From NCBI RefSeq assembly GCF_025264665.1, contig NZ_CP073697.1:1426001-1490000 (forward strand): DNA of 64,000 nt, given 5' to 3'. Shown here piece by piece: positions 8,890-18,066 of this stretch (position 1 is its first letter; the number at the start of each line of letters is the position of its first letter). The position numbers and the translations under genes are program-made. The notes beneath the pieces were generated by a model, which made no database searches, had not been told where the DNA came from, and was given only the letters and a program-made list of their open reading frames with translations. The DNA comes from Edaphobacter flagellatus (GTDB taxonomy: Bacteria > Acidobacteriota > Terriglobia > Terriglobales > Acidobacteriaceae).

Positions 8890-9279
8890 ATGGCTTATCC
8901 TGCGAATTACAAGTACACGAAGGAACACGAGTGGATCAGCGTCGACGGCACTAAAGGCACGGTCGGCATCACGGATTACGCACAGAACTCGCTGGGCGAT
9001 ATCGTCTTTGTCGACCTGCCGAAGGTGGGCGCTGAGGTGAAGGCCGGAGAGATCTTCGGTTCGGTGGAGTCGGTGAAGGCGGTCTCGGACCTGTACTCGC
9101 CAGTGACGGGCACGGTGACGGAGATCAACGAGGCCCTGAAGGACGCTCCTGAAAAAATCAACGCCGACGCCAATACGACATGGCTGATCAAGGTGGATGT
9201 GACGAACGCATCGGAGCTGGATACGTTGCTGGCAGCTGCCGACTACGAAAAGTTCATCGCAGAAGAGACCGGACACTAA
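8890..9279 (+). CDS. gcvH: Glycine cleavage system H protein
   Basis: GcvH (129 residues) is the lipoylated shuttle protein of the glycine cleavage complex. The lipoyl-lysine region reads FGSVESVKAVSDLYSPVTG, with the modified lysine at residue 63. HEWISVDG and VGITDYAQNSLGDIVFVDLP are typical N-terminal H-protein stretches. It precedes gcvPA by only 3 nt between stop and start, implying translational coupling. Confidence 0.97.
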   Translation: MAYPANYKYTKEHEWISVDGTKGTVGITDYAQNSLGDIVFVDLPKVGAEVKAGEIFGSVESVKAVSDLYSPVTGTVTEINEALKDAPEKINADANTTWLIKVDVTNASELDTLLAAADYEKFIAEETGH

Positions 9280-9282
9280 ACG

Positions 9283-10608
9283 ATGCGTTATTTGCCGAAG
9301 TCCCCTGCGGACCGTAAGGAGATGCTTGCCGAGATTGGCGTAGCGTCGATCGACGACCTGTTCGCAACCATTCCTGCGGAGTACCAGTTCAAGCGCGATC
9401 TCGCGATTCCCCGCCAGCATGGCGAGTCGGAGATCATCGACCGGTTTCGCGAGTTTGCCAATCAGAATGCGACGGGCTATGCGAGCTTTCTGGGTGCGGG
9501 CGTGTACAAACACTATCGCCCGGTGATGATCGATACGGTTGTCTCACGCGGCGAGTTTTTGACCAGCTATACGCCCTATCAGCCGGAGATTGCGCAGGGT
9601 ACGCTGCAGGCGATGTTCGAGTTCCAGACGATGATCTGCGAGCTGACCGGCATGGAGATTGCGAACGCGTCGATGTATGACGGCTCGACGGGTGCGGCTG
9701 AGGCGATCATGATGGCGGTGCGTGTAACGGGCCGTGACGGCGCAGTGATTGCGCGCACGGTCCACCCGGAGTATCGCGAGGTCGTCGCGACATATGCGCA
9801 GCACCAGGAGATTCCGCTTACCGAGGTCGGTTATACCGAGAACGGACGCGTGGATTTAGCTGCTCTCGATGCTGCGATTACGAGCGATACGGCCTGCGTG
9901 CTGATCCAGTCGCCGAACTTCTTCGGCACGATTGAAGACGTTGCCGCGATTGCGGATATTGCACACAAGAAGGGCGCGCTGCTGATCGTTTCGATTGCCG
10001 AGGCTGTTTCGCTGGGCATCGTAAAGCCGCCTGCCGAGGCCGATATCGTCTCGCTGGAGGCGCAGAGCTTTGGCGTGGCTCCAAGCTATGGCGGGCCATT
10101 CTGCGGTGTCATTGCGTGCAAAGAGAAGTTCCTGCGGCAGATGCCGGGACGCATCGTGGGCGAGACGAAGGACATGGACGGCAAGCGCGGTTTCGTGTTG
10201 ACGCTCTCCACACGCGAGCAGCACATCCGCCGCGAGAAGGCGACCTCGAACATCTGTACCAATCAGGCGCTTGTCGCGATGATGACGACCGTCTTCCTGA
10301 CGGTGTATGGCAAAGAAGGCCTGAAGGAGCTTGCCGTACAGAACCTGGCCAAGGCGAAGTATGCTGCCGACACGCTGGGCAGGAAGAGCAAGGTACTGTT
10401 CCACAGGGCACCACGGTTCCATGAGTTTGTGCTCGATCTCGGGAAGGATGCGGAGAGGGTCAACGCTTCTCTTCTCGAAAAGAAGATTATTGGCGGCCTG
10501 CCGCTGGCGAAGTGGTATCCGGAACTTGGGCCAAACGCAAGCCTTTGGTGCGCAACCGAGCTGACGACGAAAACACAGATTGACGCAGCGGCCGAGGCGC
10601 TGAAGTAG
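9283..10608 (+). CDS. gcvPA: Glycine dehydrogenase (decarboxylating) subunit 1
   Basis: This 441-residue protein is the N-terminal-type subunit of a two-subunit P protein, the PLP-dependent glycine decarboxylase. [19 protein letters not shown] is the standard opening. Further landmarks are [49 protein letters not shown] and [19 protein letters not shown]. This subunit lacks the PLP lysine, which resides in GcvPB. The A and B subunits are normally directly adjacent; here two short unknown genes (10611-10877 and 10881-11225) separate them. Confidence 0.96.
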   Translation: MRYLPKSPADRKEMLAEIGVASIDDLFATIPAEYQFKRDLAIPRQHGESEIIDRFREFANQNATGYASFLGAGVYKHYRPVMIDTVVSRGEFLTSYTPYQPEIAQGTLQAMFEFQTMICELTGMEIANASMYDGSTGAAEAIMMAVRVTGRDGAVIARTVHPEYREVVATYAQHQEIPLTEVGYTENGRVDLAALDAAITSDTACVLIQSPNFFGTIEDVAAIADIAHKKGALLIVSIAEAVSLGIVKPPAEADIVSLEAQSFGVAPSYGGPFCGVIACKEKFLRQMPGRIVGETKDMDGKRGFVLTLSTREQHIRREKATSNICTNQALVAMMTTVFLTVYGKEGLKELAVQNLAKAKYAADTLGRKSKVLFHRAPRFHEFVLDLGKDAERVNASLLEKKIIGGLPLAKWYPELGPNASLWCATELTTKTQIDAAAEALK

Positions 10609-10610
10609 GC

Positions 10611-10877
10611 ATGAAGACACCAGCAATGAAAGGATTTGTGACTGGTGCGGTAGTTGGGCTTTTATTGATCGCATTTTTTGTTATTCGTAGCGTTGATTCG
10701 ACTAATTTGCTCCTGCTGTTATGGCCCACATCTATCGTGGGCTTTGGATATAACGGGGGCAATCCAGTCTTGGGCTTCGTCATTGGATCAATCGAAATAC
10801 TAGGGCAGATGGTGATCTATGGCGGCCTTGGAGCTTTGATAGGACAAGTTGTAAGTATGGCAACGCACAGAAAGTAA
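10611..10877 (+). CDS. Small hypothetical membrane protein inside the gcv operon
   Basis: This 88-residue protein has two predicted membrane helices (GFVTGAVVGLLLIAFFVI and LGQMVIYGGLGALIGQVV) linked by a glycine-rich loop (SIVGFGYNGGNPVLGF). It starts 2 nt after the gcvPA stop and ends 3 nt before the next gene. The DNA is visibly more AT-rich than its neighbours, suggesting a later insertion into the operon. No family is recognised. Confidence 0.7.
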   Translation: MKTPAMKGFVTGAVVGLLLIAFFVIRSVDSTNLLLLLWPTSIVGFGYNGGNPVLGFVIGSIEILGQMVIYGGLGALIGQVVSMATHRK

Positions 10878-10880
10878 GGT

Positions 10881-11225
10881 ATGGACGTCTCAGAGATCAT
10901 CGGCGAGGAGTTGAATGCGGTTGAGTTTGTGCAGGATTATCTGCAACTCCGCTTCGATACACCCACGCTGACGCTGTATGCGTGGCCGCACATTTTGTTG
11001 AGCGATGGTTCGATTGCCTACGGAGAGCCGGAGTATCGCAATGCGCTGTGTGCGTTGATTGGTGAGAAGGTCGAGGACGCGACGCTTGAAGAAGGCGACT
11101 CGCTGACGGTGAAGTTCGAGAACGATACGGTCGTTGCGCTGTCGTTGCGGGAAGAAGATCTGGATGGGCCGCAGGCTGGGGCGTTCTCCGCCACTGGGTC
11201 GACGGCAGATCAGGAAGAGTTTTGA
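10881..11225 (+). CDS. Hypothetical protein inside the gcv operon
   Basis: This 114-residue acidic protein (MDVSEIIGEELNAVEF, then LQLRFDTPTLTLYAWPH and GDSLTVKFENDTVVALSLRE) looks like a compact soluble beta-rich domain with a flexible C-terminal tail (ATGSTADQEEF). It has no signal peptide or membrane segment. The protein type resembles small immunity-like or unknown domains with a LxLYxWP pattern, but no function is claimed. Tight spacing to both neighbours argues for co-transcription with gcvPA and gcvPB. Confidence 0.7.
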   Translation: MDVSEIIGEELNAVEFVQDYLQLRFDTPTLTLYAWPHILLSDGSIAYGEPEYRNALCALIGEKVEDATLEEGDSLTVKFENDTVVALSLREEDLDGPQAGAFSATGSTADQEEF

Positions 11226-11234
11226 GGAATGCGG

Positions 11235-12794
11235 ATGAGTGATTCGAAGTTTGTCGGAACACCGAAGAAGGTAACGACGCATGTCAACCAGAACGAAGAT
11301 CTGATCTTCGAGAAGTCTTCTCCGGGCAAGAAGGGCTATCGTCTGGCGGAGCTGGATGTTCCTGCGGTCGATGCGGCCGCGCTGCTGGGTGATGCGGCTC
11401 GCGCTGATCTGGGTGTGATGCCGGAGCTGAGCGAGATTGAGATCATCCGTCACTTCACGCGGCTTTCGACATGGAACTACGCCATCGATCTGGGCATGTA
11501 TCCGCTGGGAAGCTGCACGATGAAGTACAACCCGCGCGTGAACGAACTGGTCTCTCGCCTGGAAGGTATCGCCGAGGCGCATCCCTATCAGCCAGAATCG
11601 TTGTCGCAAGGTGCTCTGGGCATCATGAAGCTGCTGAGTGACTGCCTGGTCGAGATTACCGGCATGGACACGATCACGCTGCAGCCCGCTGCTGGTGCGC
11701 ACGGTGAGTTTACGGGCATCCTGCTGGCGCGCGCGTATCACGAGGCACACGGCAATCCGCGCAAAAAGATCCTGATTCCGGACTCGGCCCACGGCACCAA
11801 CCCTGCAACTGCTGCTGTATGCGGATACCAGGTGGCCAATTTGAAGTCGAATGCTCAGGGCATGGTGGACATCGCAGAGCTGGAGCGCATGGTCGATGAA
11901 GACACCGCCGCGTTGATGCTCACCAATCCTTCAACGATTGGCGTGTTCGAGAGCGATATCCACAAGATTGCCGACATTCTTCATGCCAAGGGTGCGCTGC
12001 TGTACATGGACGGCGCGAACATGAATGCGCTGGTCGGCAAGACACGGCCGGGCGATTTCGGCGTGGACGTGATGCACCTGAACCTGCACAAGACCTTCTC
12101 GACACCGCACGGAGGCGGCGGCCCAGGATCGGGTCCTGTGGCCTGCAAAAAGATTCTGGAGCCGTTCCTGCCGAAGCCTGTGGTCGTGACGAAGGCCGAC
12201 GGCACGCTGGGGCTGGACTACGACCGTCCGCAGTCGATTGGGCGGGTACGTATGTTCTATGGCAACTTCGGCATGTTCGTGCGAGCGCTTGCCTATATTC
12301 TCGCGAACGGCCCGGATGGCCTGCGACAGACGACGGAAGACGCCGTGCTGAATGCGAACTACATTCGCGCGAAGCTTGAGGATACGTTCGAGCTGCAGTA
12401 CAAGACGCGGTCGCTGCACGAGGTAGTCTTCTCGGACAAGCGGCAGGCGAAGAATGGCGTGAAGACGGGCGACATGGGCAAGCGACTGATCGACTATGGC
12501 TTCCATGCTTACACGGTGTCGTTCCCAATGGTGGTGCAGGGCGCGATGATGATTGAGCCGACGGAGAGCGAGAGCCGCGAGGAGCTTGATCTGCTGATCG
12601 ACGCCCTGAAACAGATCGCCAGGGAGGCGGAAGAGAATCCCGAGGTGGTGACGTCCTCTCCGCATACGACGCGGCTTCGAAGACTGGACGAGACAGCGGC
12701 CGCACGCAAGCCCGTGCTGCGCTGGAAGCCGGTACAGAACGAAACGAAGGAGTCTGACGCGCTGACTCCGGACACCGCCGCGAAGGAGTGGTAG
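11235..12794 (+). CDS. gcvPB: Glycine dehydrogenase (decarboxylating) subunit 2
   Basis: This is the PLP-binding subunit of the split P protein, about 519 residues. The PLP-lysine region is MHLNLHKTFSTPHGGGGPG, preceded by YMDGANMNALVGKTRPGD. MYPLGSCTMKYNPRVNE and QPAAGAHGEFTG are diagnostic. Two ATG codons compete: the one at 11229 is 1 nt from GAGG, the one at 11235 is 7 nt from it, so 11235 is preferred. The C-terminal tail beyond the catalytic core is proline/alanine-rich and slightly longer than usual. It ends in a one-base overlap with the next gene. Confidence 0.96.
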   Translation: MSDSKFVGTPKKVTTHVNQNEDLIFEKSSPGKKGYRLAELDVPAVDAAALLGDAARADLGVMPELSEIEIIRHFTRLSTWNYAIDLGMYPLGSCTMKYNPRVNELVSRLEGIAEAHPYQPESLSQGALGIMKLLSDCLVEITGMDTITLQPAAGAHGEFTGILLARAYHEAHGNPRKKILIPDSAHGTNPATAAVCGYQVANLKSNAQGMVDIAELERMVDEDTAALMLTNPSTIGVFESDIHKIADILHAKGALLYMDGANMNALVGKTRPGDFGVDVMHLNLHKTFSTPHGGGGPGSGPVACKKILEPFLPKPVVVTKADGTLGLDYDRPQSIGRVRMFYGNFGMFVRALAYILANGPDGLRQTTEDAVLNANYIRAKLEDTFELQYKTRSLHEVVFSDKRQAKNGVKTGDMGKRLIDYGFHAYTVSFPMVVQGAMMIEPTESESREELDLLIDALKQIAREAEENPEVVTSSPHTTRLRRLDETAAARKPVLRWKPVQNETKESDALTPDTAAKEW

Positions 12795-13099
12795 TGGACC
12801 GCTTCCGCTACCTGGGTGATGATCGCCACGCCGAGCTCGAGAAGTACGAGTTCATGATGGGTGAGGCGCGCGGTCGTCTGGCAGCCACGATGGATTGCCT
12901 CACGGATGCCCTCATCCTCGTCGGACAACACGGCGTGTACTGCACGAGCAACCGGAACCCGCAGGTTCCGGCGCTCGACTTGCAGGCTGTGATGATGAAT
13001 CTGAATGGAGCGAAGGAGCTTATCTCCGCAGTGATGGAAAAGCTTCGTGAGGAACGTAACGCTCGTCAGGCTACTTCTGACAATCAGCCGCCGCAGTAG
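12794..13099 (+). CDS. Hypothetical protein, last gene of the gcv cluster
   Basis: This is a 101-residue, mostly helical protein (LEKYEFMMGEARGRLAATMD, then LNGAKELISAVMEKLREERN). The start is GTG at 12794, set by GGAG at 5-nt spacing, and overlaps the gcvPB stop codon as TAGTG, so translation is probably coupled. An in-frame GTG at 12788 is less well placed. No family is recognised. The gene is convergent with the DUF2911 gene, only 1 nt apart. Confidence 0.7.
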   Translation: MDRFRYLGDDRHAELEKYEFMMGEARGRLAATMDCLTDALILVGQHGVYCTSNRNPQVPALDLQAVMMNLNGAKELISAVMEKLREERNARQATSDNQPPQ

Positions 13100-13100
13100 C

Positions 13101-13628
13101 TTACTGCGCCGTAATCTTCACCGACTCGTCCGTGTTCTCCCACTTGATGTGCATCTCGGTAGAGTTGCCTTTGGTGTTCTCAAACGTGATGGACATCTTC
13201 TCCTGTGGCGATGCCAGTGTCGAAGACTTCATCGGGATGTGTGCGAGATCCTGCTCCTGGTGATACTCAAGCCCCCACTGACCGGTCTGCTTGTTGAGGA
13301 TCAACACCCACTGCTGTTCTCCGGGAAGCGTGAAGAGTGTGTATGTGCCTGCGGGAATGGAAGCATCTCCGATCTTCAGCGCAGTATTGGTGGTGAAGCT
13401 GGTGGCATCATTGGCTCCCGTGCGCCATACCTTGCCGTAAGGCACAAGTGCGCCCACGATCTTACGTCCACGCATGGAAGGGGCGCCGTATTTGACAGTA
13501 ATCGACTTGCCCTGAAGCGAGACGGTAGCTGTCTCCGCCGGGCTGGGAGCCGCTTTGCCAGATTGAGCAACGCCTGATGCAGCCAGAAGCACGGTACAGG
13601 CAAGTGAAGCGATAGAGCGGAAAAGCAT
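13101..13628 (-). CDS. DUF2911 family secreted protein
   Basis: The internal ATG at 13628 begins a clear signal peptide (LFRSIASLACTVLLAASGVA, then QSGK), so the longer upstream frame is rejected. The mature protein contains the DUF2911 hallmark MRGRKIVGALVPYGKVWRTG, then ANDATSFTTNTALKIG and IPAGTYTLFTLPGEQQW. It is predicted to be periplasmic or extracellular. The biochemical function of DUF2911 is unknown. Length (175 residues) is normal for the family. Confidence 0.88.
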   Translation of the reverse strand: MLFRSIASLACTVLLAASGVAQSGKAAPSPAETATVSLQGKSITVKYGAPSMRGRKIVGALVPYGKVWRTGANDATSFTTNTALKIGDASIPAGTYTLFTLPGEQQWVLILNKQTGQWGLEYHQEQDLAHIPMKSSTLASPQEKMSITFENTKGNSTEMHIKWENTDESVKITAQ

Positions 13629-13702
13629 GATCTTGTCTCTCTTTCTCGGACTGAGTTGGACGAGCTTCCGTCCCCTTCGATGCTGAATCGTAACCACAAG
13701 AC

Positions 13703-13731
13703 CTGTCAATCACGAGCCGCCGTGCTAGGCT
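13703..13731 (+). promoter_or_regulatory. Candidate promoter of tRNA-Arg
   Basis: CTGTCA (13703-13708) and TAGGCT (13726-13731) are separated by 17 nt and end 17 nt before the tRNA 5' end. The match to the sigma-70 consensus is weak. Confidence 0.35.
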
Positions 13732-13748
13732 TAAAGTACATAAGGAAC

Positions 13749-13825
13749 GCGCCCGTAGCTCAGCTGGATAGAGCGGCAGCCTCCGAAGCTGTAGGTCAGA
13801 AGTTCGAATCTTCTCGGGCGCACCA
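13749..13825 (+). tRNA. tRNA-Arg (anticodon CCG)
   Basis: The cloverleaf folds completely. The acceptor stem GCGCCCG pairs perfectly with CGGGCGC. The D stem is GCTC/GAGC. The anticodon stem GCAGC/GCTGT contains one G-U pair and closes a CTCCGAA loop with anticodon CCG. The T arm is AGAAG-TTCGAAT-CTTCT. The 3' CCA is encoded. CCG reads the CGG arginine codon. A strong terminator follows. Confidence 0.97.
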
Positions 13826-13845
13826 TCTTCCACAAAGTTTGGCTC

Positions 13846-13885
13846 AAAGAAAGAGAGGCTCCAAAACAGGAGCCTCTCTTTCTTT
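13846..13885. terminator. Strong intrinsic terminator between tRNA-Arg and the TonB receptor gene
   Basis: A perfect 17-bp stem (13846-13862 with 13869-13885) with a 6-nt AAAACA loop is followed by a T-rich tract on the plus strand. It ends 11 nt before the stop of the convergent receptor gene, so it probably serves both transcripts. Confidence 0.88.
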
Positions 13886-13896
13886 TTACTTCTTCT

Positions 13897-16800
13897 TTAG
13901 AAGAAGAGTTTAGCAACCATTTGCAACTGACGTGGGCCGTATAGGGTGTTGTTCGTACCCGATGGAGCACCAAATGCGGCAGCACCTGTCCCTGTAAATG
14001 GTGTAATGCAACCCTGCAATGCAGCACCGGCAGGACCAGGTGTCTGCGTTGCGGCCTGGCATGAGCCCGTGTTGACAGTGCTATACGACGAGTAGGACGA
14101 GTTCACAGCGGTAATAATCCGGTGATTCAGCAGATTGAATGCTTCGGCTGTGAACTGCAGCTTCAGCGACTCGTGGATCGGAATATCCCGCGAGACGCGG
14201 AAGTCGAAGTTGTTGAAGCCCGGTCCAATGATGCTGTTGCGTCCGATCTGTGGTGGCCTTCCGGTTGTTGCCGATCCAGAGCTCGAGCTCATCGCTCCAC
14301 CATAGATATTACCGGCAGCACCAAGGGTCCCATTGCTGGCCGAGATGCCGTTGTAGACAGTTCCAGTCATGCTCGCAACAATAGGCTGACCGGCGGAGGC
14401 AGTCTCCGTCCCGGCAAAAGTAAAGCCATCGACAAGAAGCTTGCCCCACTTGTTGTTTTCAAAAAGCTTTGGATTGTAGACAAAGCTTCCAATAAAGCGG
14501 TTTCGAACATCGATGTCGGAAAGACCGTTTTCCGCACGGACATTGTTGGGGTCGAGCACAGGATTGCCGCCGTAAAAGGTGCCGAAGGCTCCCTGCACCT
14601 GATCGGTATCGGTTGCACGCGACCAGGTGTAATTCACCAGCACCTCAAGCCCATTTGCGAATGGCCTGCGAAGAGAGACCGCCATGGAGTTGTACCACGT
14701 ATTGGCGACGCTGAATCCTGTGTTGTAAGACTGCAGACGCTGATCGCGACGGTCTGTCGAGAGGTAGACGGGCACGGTAAGCTGCTTTACCAGCGTACCG
14801 CTGGAATCAAGCACGTTATACGTACGAGCTCCATGCGGCGTCTGTCCGATCAGATTGGCATCGAGGAAGACAGGGAGACGCAGACCGCGTGTTCCGACAT
14901 AGCCAACCGACAACGACATCTTGCCAGGAAGCGCCTGTTCGACACTGAGTTCTGCTTCGTGCGCCAGCGGCGGCACAAAATTGGGATCCAGACCGTGGAA
15001 GCTTTGGGTTCCCTTGACCTGCGGTCCACCCACTGCAGGAACGGTGCCACCCGTTGGTGTAAGCGCGCCTGAAAGTGCTGGTCCCGTGGGCTGGAAAGGA
15101 AGGAACGGGAATGCAAGCGTTGAGGCCGTTGATGGCAGGGTTTTGCAATTCGAGGTTGCGTTGCCGGAAGTTGGTCCGCATCCTCCATAGTTGTAGTTCA
15201 CCTGAACGACGCCGTTCTCTACGCGCATGGCGTAATACGTCGATCCCTGGTTGAGGCCGGAGAAGAGACCATATCCCGCGCGAACAACTGTTCCCTCATA
15301 CGGCTGCCAGCTGACTGCAACACGGGGTTGTACGCGATTCAACACGTTCTTGATGGTCGAAGAGTAGTACGTCGACAGAGGAGCATAGTTCGTGTTGTTT
15401 TGGACTGGCGGAGGAGTAAGCTGCACGTCGTAGCGCACGCCTGCCGTCAGCGTAACGTTCTGTCGGATCTTCCAGGCATCTTCAGCAAAGCCATCGAACA
15501 TCTTCATCCAGAAATCGTCTTTACCCTGAGTGCCGGGGGCAGTGTTGAGCTGGTCGATCGTCTGAACAAAAGTGTTGTAGTGATAACCGGCATAAGGATC
15601 GGTGTTGCCTGTCTGACCGGCAAACACATCCTGCGCCCAGGACTGGAAGTTCTGCGCAGCCGTCGATCCGCCGTAGCTGTAGATACCGCCACCCTGGAAG
15701 AGGTTGATCATCACCTCATGCACAATGTTTACGTCCCCGCCGAACTTCAGCGAGTGGTGCCCAATGGTGGTCGAGAAGACGTCCGTAATCTGCGTACGAT
15801 GCTCATCTGGCTCTGCGACGCGCGGCAGCGCATTAGGCATACCGTAGGTGAAGACTCCCATTCCAACACTCGGCCCGGGGCCGTTGGATCCTGCTGTCTC
15901 CAGATCGCGACCGTACTGAAAGTGAACCTGGTTCACGGAGCGCCCTGAAACCTGGGTAGTCAGTCCTGCGATCAGGAAGCGTTCGTGATAGCTTGTAGGC
16001 CCGTTCGTCGACGGCGAACTATTGGAGAAGGTTGGGTTGTTGGAATACCCATACGCCGAATCGAAATTAGCAAAGTTGTAGTTGACGAACGCATCGTTAC
16101 GCGAGTTGATGTGCCAATCGATGCGCGGGAAGAAGAGATTCGATTTGGCGAAACGCGTAGGTGCGCCGAATGCATTGCCCAGGATGAAGTTGATTGCGTT
16201 TGTGCACTGCGTAGAGGTAATGGTCGTAGGGCACTGCGTCGGCGAAATGATCGTGCCGGTGTTCTTGGGATCTGCCGTCGGTGTAAGAGTAACGGTATTG
16301 CTGTTGTAGTAAAGCGCCTTGCCAACACGGCGGAAGCCGTCATACGTGAAGAAGAAGAACAGGCGGTCCTTGATGATCGGGCCGCCGACGGAGCCTCCAA
16401 ACTGTTGCTGCTGGTGGATGGGCTGGGTCAACAGAAAAGCTGCGGCCTGCTGGTTTGCAGTATTAAACTTCGCCGACCATTTGGTCTGCGGATCCAGAGC
16501 ATTCAGCGAAGGGTACCGGAGATAGTAAAAAAGATCGCCATGAAACTGGTTCGTACCAGACTTCGTGATCGCGTTTACCTGGCCGCCAACCGCTTGTCCA
16601 AACTCGACCGAGTAGTTGGAGGTCTCCGCCTGGAACTCTTTGATGGAATCCAGCGAATAGACATAGGGTGCTCCCGAGGAACGGCCGCGTGCCTCAGAGA
16701 AGAGCATCTGGTTGTTGTTGGCACCGTCCACGTAGTTCTGGTTGTAGAGACCCGAGATTCCGCGGAAGCTCACCAGCCCCGTGCCACCGTCCTGAACTAC

Positions 16801-17304
16801 ATTTGGAGTGAGCAGAACGAAGTTGCTCCAGTTACGTCCATTCACTGGAAGGTTGGATATCAGCTGCTGACTTACAGTCTGCGAGACCTCGGTCTTTTCC
16901 GTATCCAGAATCGGCATCTCGCTCGAAACCGTGATTTCGCTCGACGCGGAGGCTGCCGGCAATGCCGCATCGATGGTCATTGTCTGGCCGACTGTCAGGA
17001 CCAGTCCCTTCCTGTTCACCTTGCCGTACGTTCCGCCGCCCGCAACGACTTCATAATGGCCGGGCTGGAGGAAGTTCGCAACGTAGTTGCCGCTTCCGTC
17101 TGTCGTCACCGTACGCTTTACGCCCGTATCCGTATTCGTAATCAGCACTGAGGCATTCGGCACAACTGCCCCGGAGGTATCCGTGACTGTTCCCGTAATA
17201 TTGCCGACGCCGGAGGTCTGTGCATGACCGAGTGTGAAGGCTGAAATGACGAAGAGAAGAAAGACGATCGCAGGAAGGCGCCGAAGCGCTGAAGGGTAGT
17301 TCAT
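13897..17304 (-). CDS. TonB-dependent receptor with carboxypeptidase-regulatory-like domain (Oar type)
   Basis: This 1135-residue outer-membrane receptor is of the Oar-like type abundant in Acidobacteriota. A signal peptide (AIVFLLFVISAFTLGHA) is followed by an Ig-like carboxypeptidase-regulatory domain at about residues 33-115 (GNITGTVTDTSGAVVPNASV). A plug region follows (about 125-260: VSQQLISNLPVNGRNWSNFV and SLDSIKEFQAETSNYSVEFG). The rest is a large beta-barrel ending in QLQMVAKLFF, with the terminal aromatic residue typical of outer-membrane proteins. Such receptors likely import carbohydrates or other large substrates, but the substrate cannot be read. It is monocistronic, with about 220 nt of upstream intergenic sequence. 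Confidence 0.92.
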   Translation of the reverse strand: MNYPSALRRLPAIVFLLFVISAFTLGHAQTSGVGNITGTVTDTSGAVVPNASVLITNTDTGVKRTVTTDGSGNYVANFLQPGHYEVVAGGGTYGKVNRKGLVLTVGQTMTIDAALPAASASSEITVSSEMPILDTEKTEVSQTVSQQLISNLPVNGRNWSNFVLLTPNVVQDGGTGLVSFRGISGLYNQNYVDGANNNQMLFSEARGRSSGAPYVYSLDSIKEFQAETSNYSVEFGQAVGGQVNAITKSGTNQFHGDLFYYLRYPSLNALDPQTKWSAKFNTANQQAAAFLLTQPIHQQQQFGGSVGGPIIKDRLFFFFTYDGFRRVGKALYYNSNTVTLTPTADPKNTGTIISPTQCPTTITSTQCTNAINFILGNAFGAPTRFAKSNLFFPRIDWHINSRNDAFVNYNFANFDSAYGYSNNPTFSNSSPSTNGPTSYHERFLIAGLTTQVSGRSVNQVHFQYGRDLETAGSNGPGPSVGMGVFTYGMPNALPRVAEPDEHRTQITDVFSTTIGHHSLKFGGDVNIVHEVMINLFQGGGIYSYGGSTAAQNFQSWAQDVFAGQTGNTDPYAGYHYNTFVQTIDQLNTAPGTQGKDDFWMKMFDGFAEDAWKIRQNVTLTAGVRYDVQLTPPPVQNNTNYAPLSTYYSSTIKNVLNRVQPRVAVSWQPYEGTVVRAGYGLFSGLNQGSTYYAMRVENGVVQVNYNYGGCGPTSGNATSNCKTLPSTASTLAFPFLPFQPTGPALSGALTPTGGTVPAVGGPQVKGTQSFHGLDPNFVPPLAHEAELSVEQALPGKMSLSVGYVGTRGLRLPVFLDANLIGQTPHGARTYNVLDSSGTLVKQLTVPVYLSTDRRDQRLQSYNTGFSVANTWYNSMAVSLRRPFANGLEVLVNYTWSRATDTDQVQGAFGTFYGGNPVLDPNNVRAENGLSDIDVRNRFIGSFVYNPKLFENNKWGKLLVDGFTFAGTETASAGQPIVASMTGTVYNGISASNGTLGAAGNIYGGAMSSSSGSATTGRPPQIGRNSIIGPGFNNFDFRVSRDIPIHESLKLQFTAEAFNLLNHRIITAVNSSYSSYSTVNTGSCQAATQTPGPAGAALQGCITPFTGTGAAAFGAPSGTNNTLYGPRQLQMVAKLFF

Positions 17305-17525
17305 ATTCTGTACTGGCTCCTGAAAACGGCACCGATCTAAAAGACGGTGTGTGAAATAACTGAGTCCGCTGCAATTCTGCTGTGTTGTCTGCCGAAGCTG
17401 CGGGTTCAGATCCTTATAGAACTGGAAACTTGTAGTACTTCTACACTCAGTCCTTTAGGTCCCCTCAGTCAAGAAAAAATATGTCAAACGTTGGTAAACA
17501 TACAGGAATTTGTGCACTTTAGCGG

Positions 17526-17939
17526 TTAATGGAGCGTCTTGGGGATGACCGCATACTGAATCAGAATCTCAAAAGGCACGATCGCGAGGGTCGCCTCGTG
17601 GGTCGCCTCCAGGACCACGGGGCACCCCGCTCCGGCCTGCTGCACCTGCAGCCACCGGGCGGCGCAAACACACCAGCGGTCGCCCGGCTTCAGCCCGGCA
17701 AAGCCGAACTGCGGCATCGGCGTGCTCAGGTCGTTGCCCAGTTCCTTCGACACCCGCAGAAACTCCGCATCCACGATGCAGCAGACCGTATGAACGCCTG
17801 GATCGTTCGGCCCTGTCTCGCAGCAGCCCGTCCTGTAAAAGCCGGTCATCGGCTCGCAGCCACAGATATCCAACGGCTGTCCCAGGACGTTTCTGCCACG
17901 GGCCTTAACGGGTTCCATCAACGGTTCAAGCTCTGCCAT
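17526..17939 (-). CDS. DUF2237 family protein
   Basis: From ATG at 17939 the product is 137 residues: RNVLGQPLDICGCEPMTGFY, then RTGCCETGPNDPGVHTVCC, GNDLSTPMPQFGFAGLKPGD and RWCVCAARWLQ. This pattern matches DUF2237 throughout, with its conserved cysteines and the NDLSTP motif. The frame continues upstream to 18113, but that part is not family-like and would overlap the divergent oxidoreductase gene. Function is unknown; the family is cytosolic and cysteine-rich. Confidence 0.88.
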   Translation of the reverse strand: MAELEPLMEPVKARGRNVLGQPLDICGCEPMTGFYRTGCCETGPNDPGVHTVCCIVDAEFLRVSKELGNDLSTPMPQFGFAGLKPGDRWCVCAARWLQVQQAGAGCPVVLEATHEATLAIVPFEILIQYAVIPKTLH

Positions 17940-18066
17940 TGTTCTCTGTTCGTCTCTTCCGGTTCCCGGGCAAACCACCGCAGGAAGCAATTTACGTGCC
18001 GTATGGCCACAGTATGCCACTTTGTCAGCATCGCGAACAGGGATCGGGGCCGTGTACCCTGAACTG

